A stretch of 13,403 nt of DNA from Coemansia sp. RSA 1804 (GCA_027578815.1 JANBTH010000633.1:1-13403), one strand, 5' to 3'. Shown: positions 1 to 9,359, counted from the stretch's first letter. Translations and numbers: made by a program. The notes: a model not told the origin generated them from the letters alone.

Positions 1-182
1 GCGCCGACAGCCAGCCCGAGTGCTTCTTCCTGCCCAACGCCATGAGCAGAGCGCGGCTGGGCCAGGATATCAGAAGCGTCACCACCGCCGACAAGGAGCT
101 GCTTGTTGTCACTGCGCCCCACGACAGCCAGTTCTCCAGGCTCTCTGGCAGCATGCTGCTGATGGAGCGGCCCATCGAATAG
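1..182 (+). CDS. C-terminal end of an unidentified protein (partial)
   Basis: An open frame enters from the left edge (first full codon at 3) and ends at the TAG at 180-182, giving 59 residues. It is likely coding because it is GC-rich with strongly G/C-ending codons (ctg, gcc, gac, cag), like the recognised genes here, and because an AT-rich spacer begins directly after the stop. The visible tail is mixed polar and hydrophobic, runs through LPNAMSRARLGQDI and TADKELLVVTAPHD, and ends MERPIE. I see no transmembrane segment, zinc ligands or other diagnostic motif. I do not recognise the family. The gene runs in the same direction as CLU1, whose start lies 321 nt downstream. A methionine-started frame at 20-205 overlaps it but is out of frame, with poorer codon choice. 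Confidence 0.6.
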   Translation, partial: ADSQPECFFLPNAMSRARLGQDIRSVTTADKELLVVTAPHDSQFSRLSGSMLLMERPIE

Positions 183-503
183 ATCCAGATCGAGATACTG
201 GCTAGGGCGGTGGATGGATGTTGTTTGCTAGAGTAATTTATTTTGTTGGGTTCAGGGGTAAGGTCTGAAAGCCGAGCGAATTTTTTTCTCACCCACTGAT
301 AAAAAATGAAAAAAGATTATAGTGATCATTGCTCACATCCACGTCCTTTTCATTCGGAGCAAATATTCTTTCTCTTGTCTATACTTTTTTATCTCTGCTA
401 TTCTCGCTTCGTTTCTTTTTTTCCATTCTTCTTCTAGTTTGGGTCTTTTTGTTTCATCTTTTTTTTGTTCTCTCGTTCATCGTTTTCCCACACCTTCTAG
501 ATC
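183..503 (+). promoter_or_regulatory. Spacer with the CLU1 promoter and 5' leader
   Basis: This stretch has no gene. The left part would hold the 3' end of the upstream gene, but no AATAAA is seen. From about 350 to 500 the + strand is very rich in T and C. After an ATG at 306-308 there is no further ATG until the CLU1 start at 504, although several CATs occur. That is what a scanned 5' leader looks like. There is no clear TATA box. Confidence 0.55.
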
Positions 504-3500
504 ATGTCAACGTCAGAGATAAAGGGCTCAGAGCCTGTTAAAGATAGTGCACCCCGTGCGGAGGAGCCCGTGGCTGCTGCTTCTTCTTCTGAAGCTGCCG
601 GTGCTGGTGCCGGTGCTGGATCCTCGGCTGAAGAGGGCACATCTCCGTCAGAAAATCAAGAGCTGTTGCAAGGTAAACGTCTAATGGTCTGGCAACTTTT
701 GTGTATGATGAATCCCGGGATCCTTATAGCTCTCTAGGAAAAAAAATAAAGTAATCCTGCGCAGTTGTTCTAGGCCTTATCTCATGTATCGGAAGTAATC
801 AAAGGTCAGATGGCATATTATTGATCCTCTTTTATTCCACTTCTGCGTTCTTGTTCCATTTATGCTGGATTCGCGAATAACGGCAGTTTTAGAAGAGCAG
901 CCATACAGACTGACCATCAAGGCACCCAATGGCGCAGCAATTCCAATCATCGCCACCGCGCAAGAGACGATCCAGGATCTCAAGCAAGTGGTCAGCGAGA
1001 CGCCGGCAACAATCGAGCACTCATGTTTCTATCTGACGCTCAACGGCCAGCGTCTGAACGACTTTGTAGAGCTCGGAGAGATCGAGGGTCTGGAGAAGGA
1101 CAGCCACTTGGCGGTGGTTGAGGATCAGTACACAGAGCGGGAGGCGCGTATTCATGTGTGCAGGTTGCGCGATCTCCTCGTCGGCCCTATCACTGCCAAC
1201 CCCAATGTTGCTGGTCTCGATGCTGGCGCTTCGATCTTTAGCACTGTCAAGTACCCCGATGGCATTGCTGACAGCGACGGTTCTGCTGCTGCTAACACCT
1301 CTGCTAGTGCTAATGGCGGCGATGGCTCAGAGTCAGACAGCGCCTCCGCAGAGGCATCAAACGGTGCGGGAAAGCAGAAACCCAAGAAGGATGGCAAGAA
1401 GGCCAGTCAGTCGGCGGCTGCGGGCGATAAGAAGAAGACCAATAACGATAGCGAGCAAGCGAGTGGCTCTGAGGACGATCAGCAACAGAAAGCAAAACCG
1501 GTGGTGGCCAACCACGCACTGAAGGGATTCGAATTCGACAAGCTTCCGCCATTCGAGACCTTATCCGCCACAGAAGCCCTGAAGAGCCTGGCTCTTCCCG
1601 CCTGTCTCAAGCAGATTGTGCTTAGCGGATGGAACCCCGTGCCCCGGTACCGCCAGCTCAGGGGCGATCTGCTGTACCTGCTGGTCACGACCCTTGAGAA
1701 CCAGAACTACCACATCACGTGCTCGCGCACCGGGTTCTATGTCAACTCGTCTAGTCTGGTGCGTTTTGATCCGGAGCCCCACGGCTCGTCACAGTCGGGC
1801 CAGACGGGCGCAAAGAGCCCCGACCACTACAGGGCGCACTCGCTGATCACGCTACTGAAACGACTGTCGCCGCGGTTTGTCCAAGGACTCGACAATCTAC
1901 AGAAGCAGGTGTCGCAGCACGAGCCAGTCGAGGTGCTTCCGTTTGTTTCGTCGGAGCAGGCGGCGTCGCCATGGCTGGTGCGGGGCGCCGAGAACCGCGC
2001 TCCCGAGACTTGTGACATGGGGCGTGCGCAGGACGTGTACCTGCGGCTCGGAGCATATGCCGTTGACTCGATGCGCGACTGGAACGAGGAGCTGCAGAGT
2101 ATTCGCGAGATGCCGCGCACCAGTCTTTCGGAGCGCGTGCTGCGCGATCGCCAGTTCCATAAATGGTACTCGGAGTTTGCCGAGGCTGCCGTGCAAGGGG
2201 CGATTGCTGTAGTGGAGTCCGAAATGCCACCACTTAACCCAACAGATCCCGACAACCAGCACATGTACTTGCGCGACAATATCTTCTACAGTAAAGGGTT
2301 TGACGGTCGCGAGACCTTTGCGGATCTCGGAGGCGATGCCGCGGCGCATGTTGCCACGGGCAAGGATATCCACGGCGTGCGGCAGCTGAACCAAATAGAC
2401 ATTGACGGAATCAACACTCTGGGCAGCGTGGTTGTCGACTACCGTGGAGTGCGCGTGGTTGCGCAGTCTGTGGTTCCTGGGATCTTCCGGCGCCAGGAAA
2501 CAACGCAGATCATCTACGGAAGCGTTGATAACGGCGTCACCGTCGGCTCCGACCCCGACTTCCACAAAGTCATGGAGCCCGTGGCTAAGGCGCTGCACTT
2601 TGGCGAGCACACTGTGTGTGACCAGGCCGGCGAGGAACACAGACTTTATACGTCGGCCGATATCAAAGGCCTGACTGGCACCGATGGCCGCAAGTACCTG
2701 CTTGATCTGTACCGTCTATCTCCGGTTGATGTAGAGTTCCTGGAGGGCGAGTGCGAGTCGAGCAGCACTGCGATGCCAATCTACCCGCACAAGCTTGTCC
2801 TCTTGCGTCCTGAGCTTGTCGAGGCGTTCTGGGAAACCAGTGTGCGCACAGCGGTCCAGGAATATGCTATTGAGAAGTCCAAGCAGGCAGAACACAAAGA
2901 AGACGACAAGGGCGCTGAGAAGGAGACCAAGGGCGCCGAGGAAACACCCATCGGCGACGAAGACTCTAAAGGCACTGCTGAAGCTGAGGCCAGCAACAAA
3001 AACAACGACGACACCCAAGAGAAGGAGGCCCAGAAGAAGGATCTGGACACCAAGGACATTATGGCTGGGTTCGAGTTCAGCCTTGATCTGGATCCGGATG
3101 CGTTCACCCCGATCAAGCAGAACAACGCCAGCTCCTCCTCTTCAGACCCAAGCGAGCAGGACGCTCTGACCAAAGCGGTGCGGGACGCATCAAAGTTCCT
3201 GCGCGAGGTAAGCATTCCAGCATTTGCACGGGAGCTTGCGTCATACGCCACGTCGCCATTGAGCGGCGATGCGCTGAGGGTGACAATGCACCAGCGCGGA
3301 ATCAATATGCGGTATCTGGGCAAGATCGCATCGCTGCTGCCCGAGGACGTCGATGTTGTCAAGAACGTGCGCCGGCTTGTTCTCTTTGAGATGATCTCGC
3401 GCGCTGTCAAGCATATCCTGCGCTACCTTTTCCGTGTGGCGCCAGCTCATCTGCACGGCGAGGTGTTTGCACTCGTTGCCAGTGCGCTCATGGGCTCCGC

Positions 3501-4863
3501 GTACTGTGCGGATCCAGCATCGTTTTTGTCGGCCGACGCCAAGCAAGTTCCTGATCTCTTGGCGCTGACGCCCGAGATGCTTGCTGAGCAGATCAGAGAG
3601 CAGGTGGCTCTGCGTTACCGCTTTGAACTGTCGCCAGGCTTTGTCAGCACGCTTGTTTCGGGCAACGAGCGCATCCTCCTGCGCGAGATTTGCATCAAGA
3701 GCGGGACGCAGCTTGTGGTGCGCCAGTACCGCTTTGAGCGGCCAGAAGAGTCGGCCGTGCAGGCGGAGATTGTGTCGGCATTGCCGCCGGGCATCAAGCT
3801 GACCAAGCCGGTCAAGCGCACGGTCAAGAAGAAGACTGACGCGATACTAGCGCGGCCAACCACGATTATTGGTGACGATGTGATGAACTTTATTGCGCTG
3901 TCCAAGGTGTCGGTGCACAACTCGTCGTTTGCTGACGAGGCCTTTGATGCTGGCCGGATGTCGCTGGAGCAAGGGCAGAAGGAGCTTGGACTGGAGCTCC
4001 TGCTCGAATCGCTTGCTCTCCACGAACAGACCTTTGGGTTCCTACACTCGGAGTCCGCACGATGCTACGCTGTGGTGTCGCTTGCGCACTACGATGCGGG
4101 CGAATACAATCTTGCGGCAGAGTTCATGACCAAGGCCGTGATCATCTCGGAGCGCACAATAGGCATTGACAACCCGCTGACGATCCACAACTACCTGAAT
4201 CTGGCGCTGTACGAGCATGCGCGCGGAAACACCGAGGTTGCGTTGCGGTTCATGCGTCGGGCGCTGGATCTGTGGAGCCTGATCAATAGCCCGGATCACC
4301 CGGATCTGGCCACCGCACACAACAACATTGGCGTAATGCTGCAGTCGCTGAGACTGTACGACGATGCACTGCGTTTCTTCAAGTCGTGTCTGGAGATCAG
4401 GATCAAGCTGCTGGGCACCGAGCATGTGCTTGTAGCCAATGCGCAGCACTCCCTTGCAAAGGCATATGCGATTGTCGGTGACTTCAAAGAGGCCGTGCAG
4501 TCCGAGCGCGATGCGCACAAGTTCTTCATCGATAGGTTTGGCGAGGACGACCCGCGCGCTAAGGAGACTGCCGAGTGGCTGGCCGAGCTGACGTTTGCCG
4601 CCGTGCGTAAAGCCAAGCTGTCGGCTGCCACGCACCAGAAGCTGCGCGAGATGGCGGCGTCCAATCTGATGCACATGGAGCGCGAAGGAAAGCAGCAGCA
4701 TCAGCAACAACAAATGAATGGCGCGACTGGCGATTTGCCTGCTGGTACCGCCACAAAGGGCCATCTGCCCATTGACGATCTGCTCAAGTACATCACCGGC
4801 TCCAGCAAGCCAAAGCCCAGAGGCAGCCGCCGCGGAAAGGGCCCCAAGGGAAGCAAGCGCTGA
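504..4863 (+). CDS. CLU1: Clustered mitochondria protein Clu1 (CLUH/Tif31 family), two exons
   Basis: Clu1/CLUH is a cytoplasmic protein that binds mRNAs of nuclear-encoded mitochondrial proteins and keeps mitochondria evenly distributed; the yeast protein also co-purifies with eIF3. Joining 504-672 to 887-4863 gives about 1381 residues, near the usual 1280-1310 plus inserts. Visible parts: an acidic Ala/Gly-rich N-terminus; a ubiquitin-like CLU_N domain (about 59-155, with LNGQRLNDFVELGEIEG); a charged linker (185-261); the CLU domain (about 430-675, including LYLRDNIFYSKGFDGRETF and the family motif YLLDLYRLSPVD); a second Lys/Glu linker (721-782); the central eIF3_p135-like region (about 820-1030); tetratricopeptide repeats (about 1076-1295); and a basic tail containing HLPIDDLLKYI. 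The start at 504 is the first ATG after an ATG-free leader and has A at -3. Family assignment is secure; the first-exon splice is inferred. Confidence 0.95.
673..886 (+). other. Predicted spliceosomal intron in CLU1 (214 nt)
   Basis: The donor is AAG|GTAAAC and the acceptor is GGCAG|TTTT, preceded by a pyrimidine-rich stretch at about 826-858. Exon 1 ends in phase 1, and joining at 887 restores the frame exactly: ...NQELLQ-V-LEEQPYRL... Other AGs in the second half of the intron (acceptors before 765, 774, 805 or 810) give the wrong frame. The exon 1 frame meets TAG at 735-737 inside the intron, and the exon 2 frame is closed by TAA at 796-798, so read-through cannot join the two. The branch point is unclear. 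Confidence 0.75.
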
Positions 4864-5029
4864 GAGATAAAGCCCTTTAGTGTGTTGGAGTATAGCTGCT
4901 CCTTACATACAGAAAGAATCCAGTCAGATATAACATTAGGTCTATAGAACAAAAAGCCCCACCCATGAATTCCAGAAAAATATAAATATATACTAAATGC
5001 TCAATAGAGACTAGAAGAGAAAGACGTTC
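4864..5029. other. Short tail-to-tail spacer between CLU1 and DPH4
   Basis: This spacer of 166 nt holds the 3' ends of two converging genes. It is AT-rich, especially near 4976-4998. No canonical AATAAA is visible on either strand, so both genes probably use variant poly(A) signals here, and their 3' untranslated regions may overlap. Confidence 0.5.
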
Positions 5030-5470
5030 TCAGTCCTCGATAACATCGTACAGAACCTTGATCTTTAGCGAACAGCCCGAACATGGAGCGATTTCGAATC
5101 CGCCCTCCAGATCGTCTTCGGTGATCTCGTACTGCGAGCTGCATCTACAGGGGAACGAGAACACCCTGTTGCTCTCATCAAACACCATATCGTCCAGATC
5201 AACCTCGTCCTGAACGACGCCGCGCGCCCTGGATTCCTCAGCACTACACTGCTTGTCGTACTCTGCGCGCCGTGACGTGTCGGCCAGCACCTCCCAGGCC
5301 CTGCTTAGCTCGTGGAACTCTATGCTAGAACACTCCTGCTCCTCTTGCTTCTGAGATTTGTCCGGGTGGGCCTTTCGACTCAGCGTGTAGTATGCCTGTT
5401 TGATCTCGTCTCGTGTGGCCGTGCGCTGGACACCCAGTGCGGCGTAGTGGTCAGTACATGCTTCGTACAT
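5030..5470 (-). CDS. DPH4: Diphthamide biosynthesis J-protein Dph4 (Jjj3/DNAJC24)
   Basis: Dph4 is a J-domain protein needed, with Dph1, Dph2 and Dph3, for the first step of diphthamide formation on a histidine of elongation factor eEF2; it acts in the cytosol. The 146-residue product has a J domain at about 7-73 with the HPD motif at 35-37, followed by a CSL-type zinc finger at about 104-141. Candidate metal ligands are C108, C110, C130 and C133, in FPCRC...PCSGCSLKIKV. Short length, an N-terminal J domain and a C-terminal CSL finger are the defining arrangement of the family, so the call is firm. The linker (75-100) is acidic. The start context is weak (T at -3), but the next in-frame Met is at 95, beyond the J domain, so 5470 is the only sensible start. 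No intron is needed. The gene converges on CLU1 and diverges from the PPR gene. Confidence 0.95.
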   Translation of the reverse strand: MYEACTDHYAALGVQRTATRDEIKQAYYTLSRKAHPDKSQKQEEQECSSIEFHELSRAWEVLADTSRRAEYDKQCSAEESRARGVVQDEVDLDDMVFDESNRVFSFPCRCSSQYEITEDDLEGGFEIAPCSGCSLKIKVLYDVIED

Positions 5471-6064
5471 TAAGCGAGTGGGTCAATTCTAGTTGATTTG
5501 GAGTCTTAAAACAGAGTAGACTGGACAACAGCAACAACAACAGATTGTTAGTTCATTTTTTGATAATTATAAAAGAAGCACGGTACAAAAAGTAGAAAAA
5601 AAAATAAACTCGTCCTGAAAGGAGTCAAAAAAAGGGAGGGGAGAGAAAGAGAACCAAACTTTTTTTTCTGTTCTGGCACAAGATTTTTCTTTTTTTATAT
5701 CTCAAAAGATAAAAGAATGCGAATAGTCAGTGGTGCAGGACGTTCATTTCTTTAATCGCACAATTCTACTCTTGTTGATGTTGTTGTTCTACACATATAC
5801 TTTTAGTTTCTTCTTTTACAATCGCAATTAGATAGTCCTGGAGACGCAGACAAAGGAAAGGAGGACGAATAAAAATAAGAAAACTTCAATTTTCTGGATT
5901 CACCAACAACCGTATTGCATTGTCTTTTGTATTTTGTTCTTCTACGTGTGGAATAAACAGAGAATAGCAAGAATAAGAATAGGAGAGCATTGTGAGATCC
6001 TAATTTCATACTGGCAGATATATTGCGGCGGGGAGGGGGCTTCGCTGGCTTGTGTCATTCCCGT
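5471..6064. promoter_or_regulatory. Divergent promoter region between DPH4 and the PPR gene
   Basis: These 594 nt hold no gene. The DPH4-proximal half contains poly-A and purine-rich runs (5588-5655, pyrimidine-rich on the DPH4 strand) and a TATAAA on the - strand (5694-5699, about 225 nt before the DPH4 ATG). A TATAAAA on the + strand (5568-5574) lies about 490 nt before the PPR start, too far for a typical TATA box. From 5781 to 6064 there is no + strand ATG, consistent with the PPR leader. A short CAA-type repeat is at 5528-5543. Confidence 0.5.
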
Positions 6065-8344
6065 ATGCGACGCCTGAGCATACGACTAGTCGCGTCAGTG
6101 TTAGAATATGGAGGCACGCAACGGCAGCTCCAAGCTCAGTATGTAGCGGTAGCGGCAGTGACAGCAAACAACAGCAGAGACGGGCGAAGATGCGCCTCTA
6201 GTTACCACAGGGCGGGGAGTGTGCGCGGCATAGCAATCCCCCGCTGCATCGGCAGAAGCACAGCTACGCCAGAATCAGAATCGGACAGCATCAGCGCAGT
6301 TAAACGGAGGGACACTGTGCGCACTGGGAGCGATAAAAATGAAATAGAAAGAGCCAAATGCTGCTGTACTCATGACATAGCTAATGGTAGGTGGCAACAG
6401 ACACTAGCGGAATCGATCCTCGTGCCCATCTACACCGAGCGATTTCGCCTTGAAGCCAGGGCACGTAGGAAGAAGACGGCCTACTATGTTAGACCACACG
6501 GAAACCGTAGACAGCGTCGACCCCATGACGAGATATCCGAGGAATCCGGGACGTACCGGTACGAGGCATTCCACGACACTCTGACGCGGTATGCACAGTA
6601 TTTGGCAGAAGGCAAGAGTGGCGCGATGGAAGACACTTCGCTACGTGCGATTTCTGGCGAGATCGCAAGGATAGGCGTGGTGGCGATAAGCGAATGGGTG
6701 CGGCTAGACCATCAGCACCAGCAGCAAGCATCGCATCTATTGCTCAGTTGTATGGAAATTGATTGGCGCCACAACGAAACGTATGCGCTGACGACAGAGA
6801 TGCTGCAGGCGGTCGGCAAGGCCGAGTTGCTGCAACGGCATCTGTATCCAGTGTGTATTGGGCTGGTTGGAGAGGAAGCAGATGGCGTGGCAGCTGAGGC
6901 GTGGTTGTCAGAGGCTGCCACTCAAGCGCTGTTTGAGTTGCTTTACCAGGGACGATGTTTTGCGCAGATCAGACGCATGGCCGGCAGTCTGGGTGCTCGG
7001 GAGATAAACGCAGAGATCGCCCGCCTGGCGCTGTGCTCGATCCGCAACGAACAGAGGCGAGAAGCGGAGGAGCCGTCAGCACGCAGGCGGCAGAAAAAGC
7101 GGCGCCAGGCTGTGTACCTCAGCGATAGCGAGTGGAGGCGAGGGCATCACTCGCAGCACAGCGTAGAGGCGCGACGGGTACTTTGGCGGCTGGAGCAGCG
7201 CGGACGACATTTAGTGTCGGCGGCACACATGACAAAGGTGCTGGAGATTGCGATTGCGGCAGACACGGGGCCTCCACGCGGGATGGGAGCGCTGCTGGGC
7301 GACTTTGAGCGTCTGGGAATCGATCCCGACGTGCAGGCATTGACGCTTATCATCAACACTTGCATTGAACATGGAGCACCTGCGCAGGCGTGTCGCATCT
7401 ACGAGCAGATGCAAGCAGGCGAGATGCCTGTGGCGGCGGGAGATAGGCGGCCTGCACCCAGGGTTGTCTCGGTTCCACAGCCCAACGACGTGACGCTTCT
7501 GACAGTTGCGAAGGCGTGGTGCGCACTGGGCGACCACGGCAAGGCCATCGATGTTCTGGAGACTCTGCGGCAGCGTGGGGCGGCACCAGGGTCGCAGGCG
7601 TTGGTCACTCATCTGGTAGCGTGGCTAGCCAATGCCGGCGATCTGGATGCAGCAGAGACGCTGTGGACCAGACACGGACTGGACTACACGCCGTTTGCAA
7701 CATCGCGCTGGTATAAGCATGCAAGGATCAACCGGCGTGCGCTGGCGCGGCTTCTTGTTGGCCACGCACGCGCGGGAAACCTTGATCGCGCGATCTCTCT
7801 GCTTCAGATTGCCTGCGATCACGAGCGGCCTGTTCCCAGCAGCTGCGATGCGCACACGCCTGCCGCGACTCGCTACCTGACAGATCTGGTAAATGCCGTG
7901 TTGCGTGCGTGTCTTGATTCTTCGGCAATGGACAGCAATCCGAGCGACCGAGCACAGCTGTTGCGGCGAGGCGTGGATGTAGTCAGAATGGCGACACGCA
8001 GCGGGGCACAGCTCAATGCGGCCACGTACAACCTGCTCCTTGCTGGGCTTTCGCGCGCCGCTCAGCATCTCCAGAGCGCTGAGCATACCGAGATAGCCGC
8101 CGCCATGCAGCGATTGTACGATCGCATGCTGAGCGAGCACATTGTGCCCGACGATGCCTCGCTGGTTCATCTTGTTCCCATGTGGGTTTCTGTTGGCAGA
8201 TCATCCGTGGCCGCCTCCCACTGGCGCACGCTTGTTGCTGGGAAACCGCCGCACAAGATCGCACGGCTGCGTGTGCACGTTGTGCAGCAGGCCAGACGAT
8301 GGAACCTTTCCACCAGCGCGCTCCTGGACATAACTGCGCCTTAG
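6065..8344 (+). CDS. Pentatricopeptide-repeat-like protein, probably mitochondrial
   Basis: The product is about 759 residues. PPR proteins are helical-repeat, RNA-binding proteins that in fungi act mostly on mitochondrial transcripts. PPR-like helical pairs can be seen at about 420-455 (LTLIINTCIEHGAPAQACRIYEQM), 473-540 (VTLLTVAKAWCALGDHGKAIDVLETLRQRG, then VAWLANAGDLDAAETLW) and 637-720 (ATYNLLLAGLSRA ... LYDRMLSEHIVPDDASL). The N-terminus MRRLSIRLVASV is basic, Ser/Leu-containing and free of acidic residues, as in a mitochondrial presequence. The start is the first ATG after a 284-nt ATG-free leader, though its context (C at -3) is poor and the next in-frame Met is far inside. Residues 1-150 look less conserved and could hide an unrecognised intron. 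I cannot name the ortholog; PPR sequences diverge fast. Convergent with the heme lyase gene. Confidence 0.75.
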   Translation: MRRLSIRLVASVLEYGGTQRQLQAQYVAVAAVTANNSRDGRRCASSYHRAGSVRGIAIPRCIGRSTATPESESDSISAVKRRDTVRTGSDKNEIERAKCCCTHDIANGRWQQTLAESILVPIYTERFRLEARARRKKTAYYVRPHGNRRQRRPHDEISEESGTYRYEAFHDTLTRYAQYLAEGKSGAMEDTSLRAISGEIARIGVVAISEWVRLDHQHQQQASHLLLSCMEIDWRHNETYALTTEMLQAVGKAELLQRHLYPVCIGLVGEEADGVAAEAWLSEAATQALFELLYQGRCFAQIRRMAGSLGAREINAEIARLALCSIRNEQRREAEEPSARRRQKKRRQAVYLSDSEWRRGHHSQHSVEARRVLWRLEQRGRHLVSAAHMTKVLEIAIAADTGPPRGMGALLGDFERLGIDPDVQALTLIINTCIEHGAPAQACRIYEQMQAGEMPVAAGDRRPAPRVVSVPQPNDVTLLTVAKAWCALGDHGKAIDVLETLRQRGAAPGSQALVTHLVAWLANAGDLDAAETLWTRHGLDYTPFATSRWYKHARINRRALARLLVGHARAGNLDRAISLLQIACDHERPVPSSCDAHTPAATRYLTDLVNAVLRACLDSSAMDSNPSDRAQLLRRGVDVVRMATRSGAQLNAATYNLLLAGLSRAAQHLQSAEHTEIAAAMQRLYDRMLSEHIVPDDASLVHLVPMWVSVGRSSVAASHWRTLVAGKPPHKIARLRVHVVQQARRWNLSTSALLDITAP

Positions 8345-8555
8345 AGTCGAACACTGGAGCTTTCTGTCTGCATTTTCCTCTTTTTCTTCTCTTTGACATG
8401 TTGTATATAGTAGCTTTTTGCACGCATAAGGCTCTTTTAGTGTTTGCCGATTCTCTCTTTTATTGATCCACATTCACAGAATGGGGCTTCATTCTCCAGC
8501 ACAGATCCAATGGCTGAATGAGCCATTAAAAAACAGAATACTGCAACCTGCCTGG
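8345..8555. other. Tail-to-tail spacer between the PPR and heme lyase genes
   Basis: This spacer of 211 nt contains the 3' ends of both genes. The - strand has a canonical poly(A) signal (see 8459-8464). The + strand has T-rich runs but no AATAAA. Transcripts from the two sides may overlap here. Confidence 0.5.
8459..8464 (-). terminator. Poly(A) signal AATAAA for the heme lyase gene
   Basis: An exact AATAAA lies on the - strand about 92 nt past the heme lyase stop codon, a usual distance. The cleavage site would be expected 10-30 nt further, near 8430-8450. Confidence 0.55.
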
Positions 8556-9359
8556 TCAGGCCCCAACGAACCGGCGCATGCGGTCCCAGCAGCTCTCGAT
8601 CGTCAGCGCGGGCCGGACATCCAGATAGAACGAAGGCGCCTGCGGGTTCCGTGGGTCACGTTTGCCCTCATAGAAATCAATAACGTATCGCACATTCTTG
8701 CCGCATCTATCTACAGTCCAGTCGTGTCTGTCAAACGGTTTCTGGTACCCAAAGAGCGAGAAGAAACGGGCCCGCGGTGTCAGATCGTGAGCTCTCCCCT
8801 CGAATTTGAGCAGCTTGGGCGCCCCGCACGTTGCGCTGTGCATCTGCTCCCACTCTAGAATCTGGTTCCAGCACTTTTCGTTCACTGCGTTGTGGATCGG
8901 CACCACATACCGCATGTCGCGCTCCTGCGGGTCCCAGCTCTTGCGCTTCATTGCGTTGAAGAACATCTGTTCTGACGGGTAGATCCACATATCCTTTTTG
9001 TGCGCCTCGGTTCCTGTGCCTTGTTTCTCCTTCCCGCTGCCATCGTCATCGTGGAGTGCTGGACACACAGAGTCGCCTGCGCTTTGGTACCGCTCGGCAC
9101 GCGGGATCGTTGACACCGTGCGCGCTGTCGATAGTGCGCCTTGCTGTCCGTTCGCTGCCTGCTGCTCGGGTGTTGCTGGCATCCGGTTGTGTGGATCCAC
9201 GGCTGGATGCTGTCGTTGTGGCCTGCTGCTGTTGCTTCCGTCTTTGCTGGCTTCTTGCGAGGAGGTGTGGTCTACTGGGCACTTGGCTGGCGCTGTGTCC
9301 CGGTTGTCGTGGTGGTCCACGGGGCATTTCGAGCCCGCTAAAGTCAAATCGCTCGTCAT
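8556..9359 (-). CDS. CYC3: Holocytochrome c synthase (cytochrome c heme lyase)
   Basis: This enzyme of the mitochondrial intermembrane space joins heme to the CXXCH cysteines of apocytochrome c. The 267-residue product has the family's length (yeast Cyc3 269). Family blocks seen: YPSEQMFFNAMKRKSW (127-142), VPIHNAVNEKCWNQILEWE (153-171), TPRARFFSLFGYQKPFDRHDW (194-214, in part) and VIDFYEG...FYLDVRPAL (226-252). H156 in the IHNAVNE block matches the histidine that serves as axial heme ligand in the human enzyme. The N-terminal 120 residues are low-complexity and hold Cys-Pro heme regulatory motifs at 12-13, 27-28 and 99-100, the first two inside identical KCPVDH hexapeptides. The start has G at -3. 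It could serve cytochrome c, c1 or both; I name it for the cytochrome c enzyme because of its length. Divergent from YTH1, convergent with the PPR gene. Confidence 0.93.
   Translation of the reverse strand: MTSDLTLAGSKCPVDHHDNRDTAPAKCPVDHTSSQEASKDGSNSSRPQRQHPAVDPHNRMPATPEQQAANGQQGALSTARTVSTIPRAERYQSAGDSVCPALHDDDGSGKEKQGTGTEAHKKDMWIYPSEQMFFNAMKRKSWDPQERDMRYVVPIHNAVNEKCWNQILEWEQMHSATCGAPKLLKFEGRAHDLTPRARFFSLFGYQKPFDRHDWTVDRCGKNVRYVIDFYEGKRDPRNPQAPSFYLDVRPALTIESCWDRMRRFVGA

Noticed and set aside
705..711. ATGATGA in the CLU1 intron as the C box of an intronic C/D snoRNA
   Set aside because: There is no CTGA D box in the rest of the intron and no flanking terminal stem was seen.
862..888. ATG at 862 as the true start of CLU1
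   Set aside because: It lies inside a good GT-AG intron whose removal joins an upstream exon in frame; 504 has a cleaner leader and A at -3. Kept only as a possible alternative start.
1897..2640. Long frame on the - strand within CLU1 (247 codons)
   Set aside because: It is antisense to conserved CLU-domain coding sequence; GC-ending codons there naturally leave the opposite strand open. The product shows no family features. The same holds for 4042-4764.
6023..6064. Extra 14 codons before the PPR start
   Set aside because: They would begin at TTG; the first ATG in this frame is at 6065.
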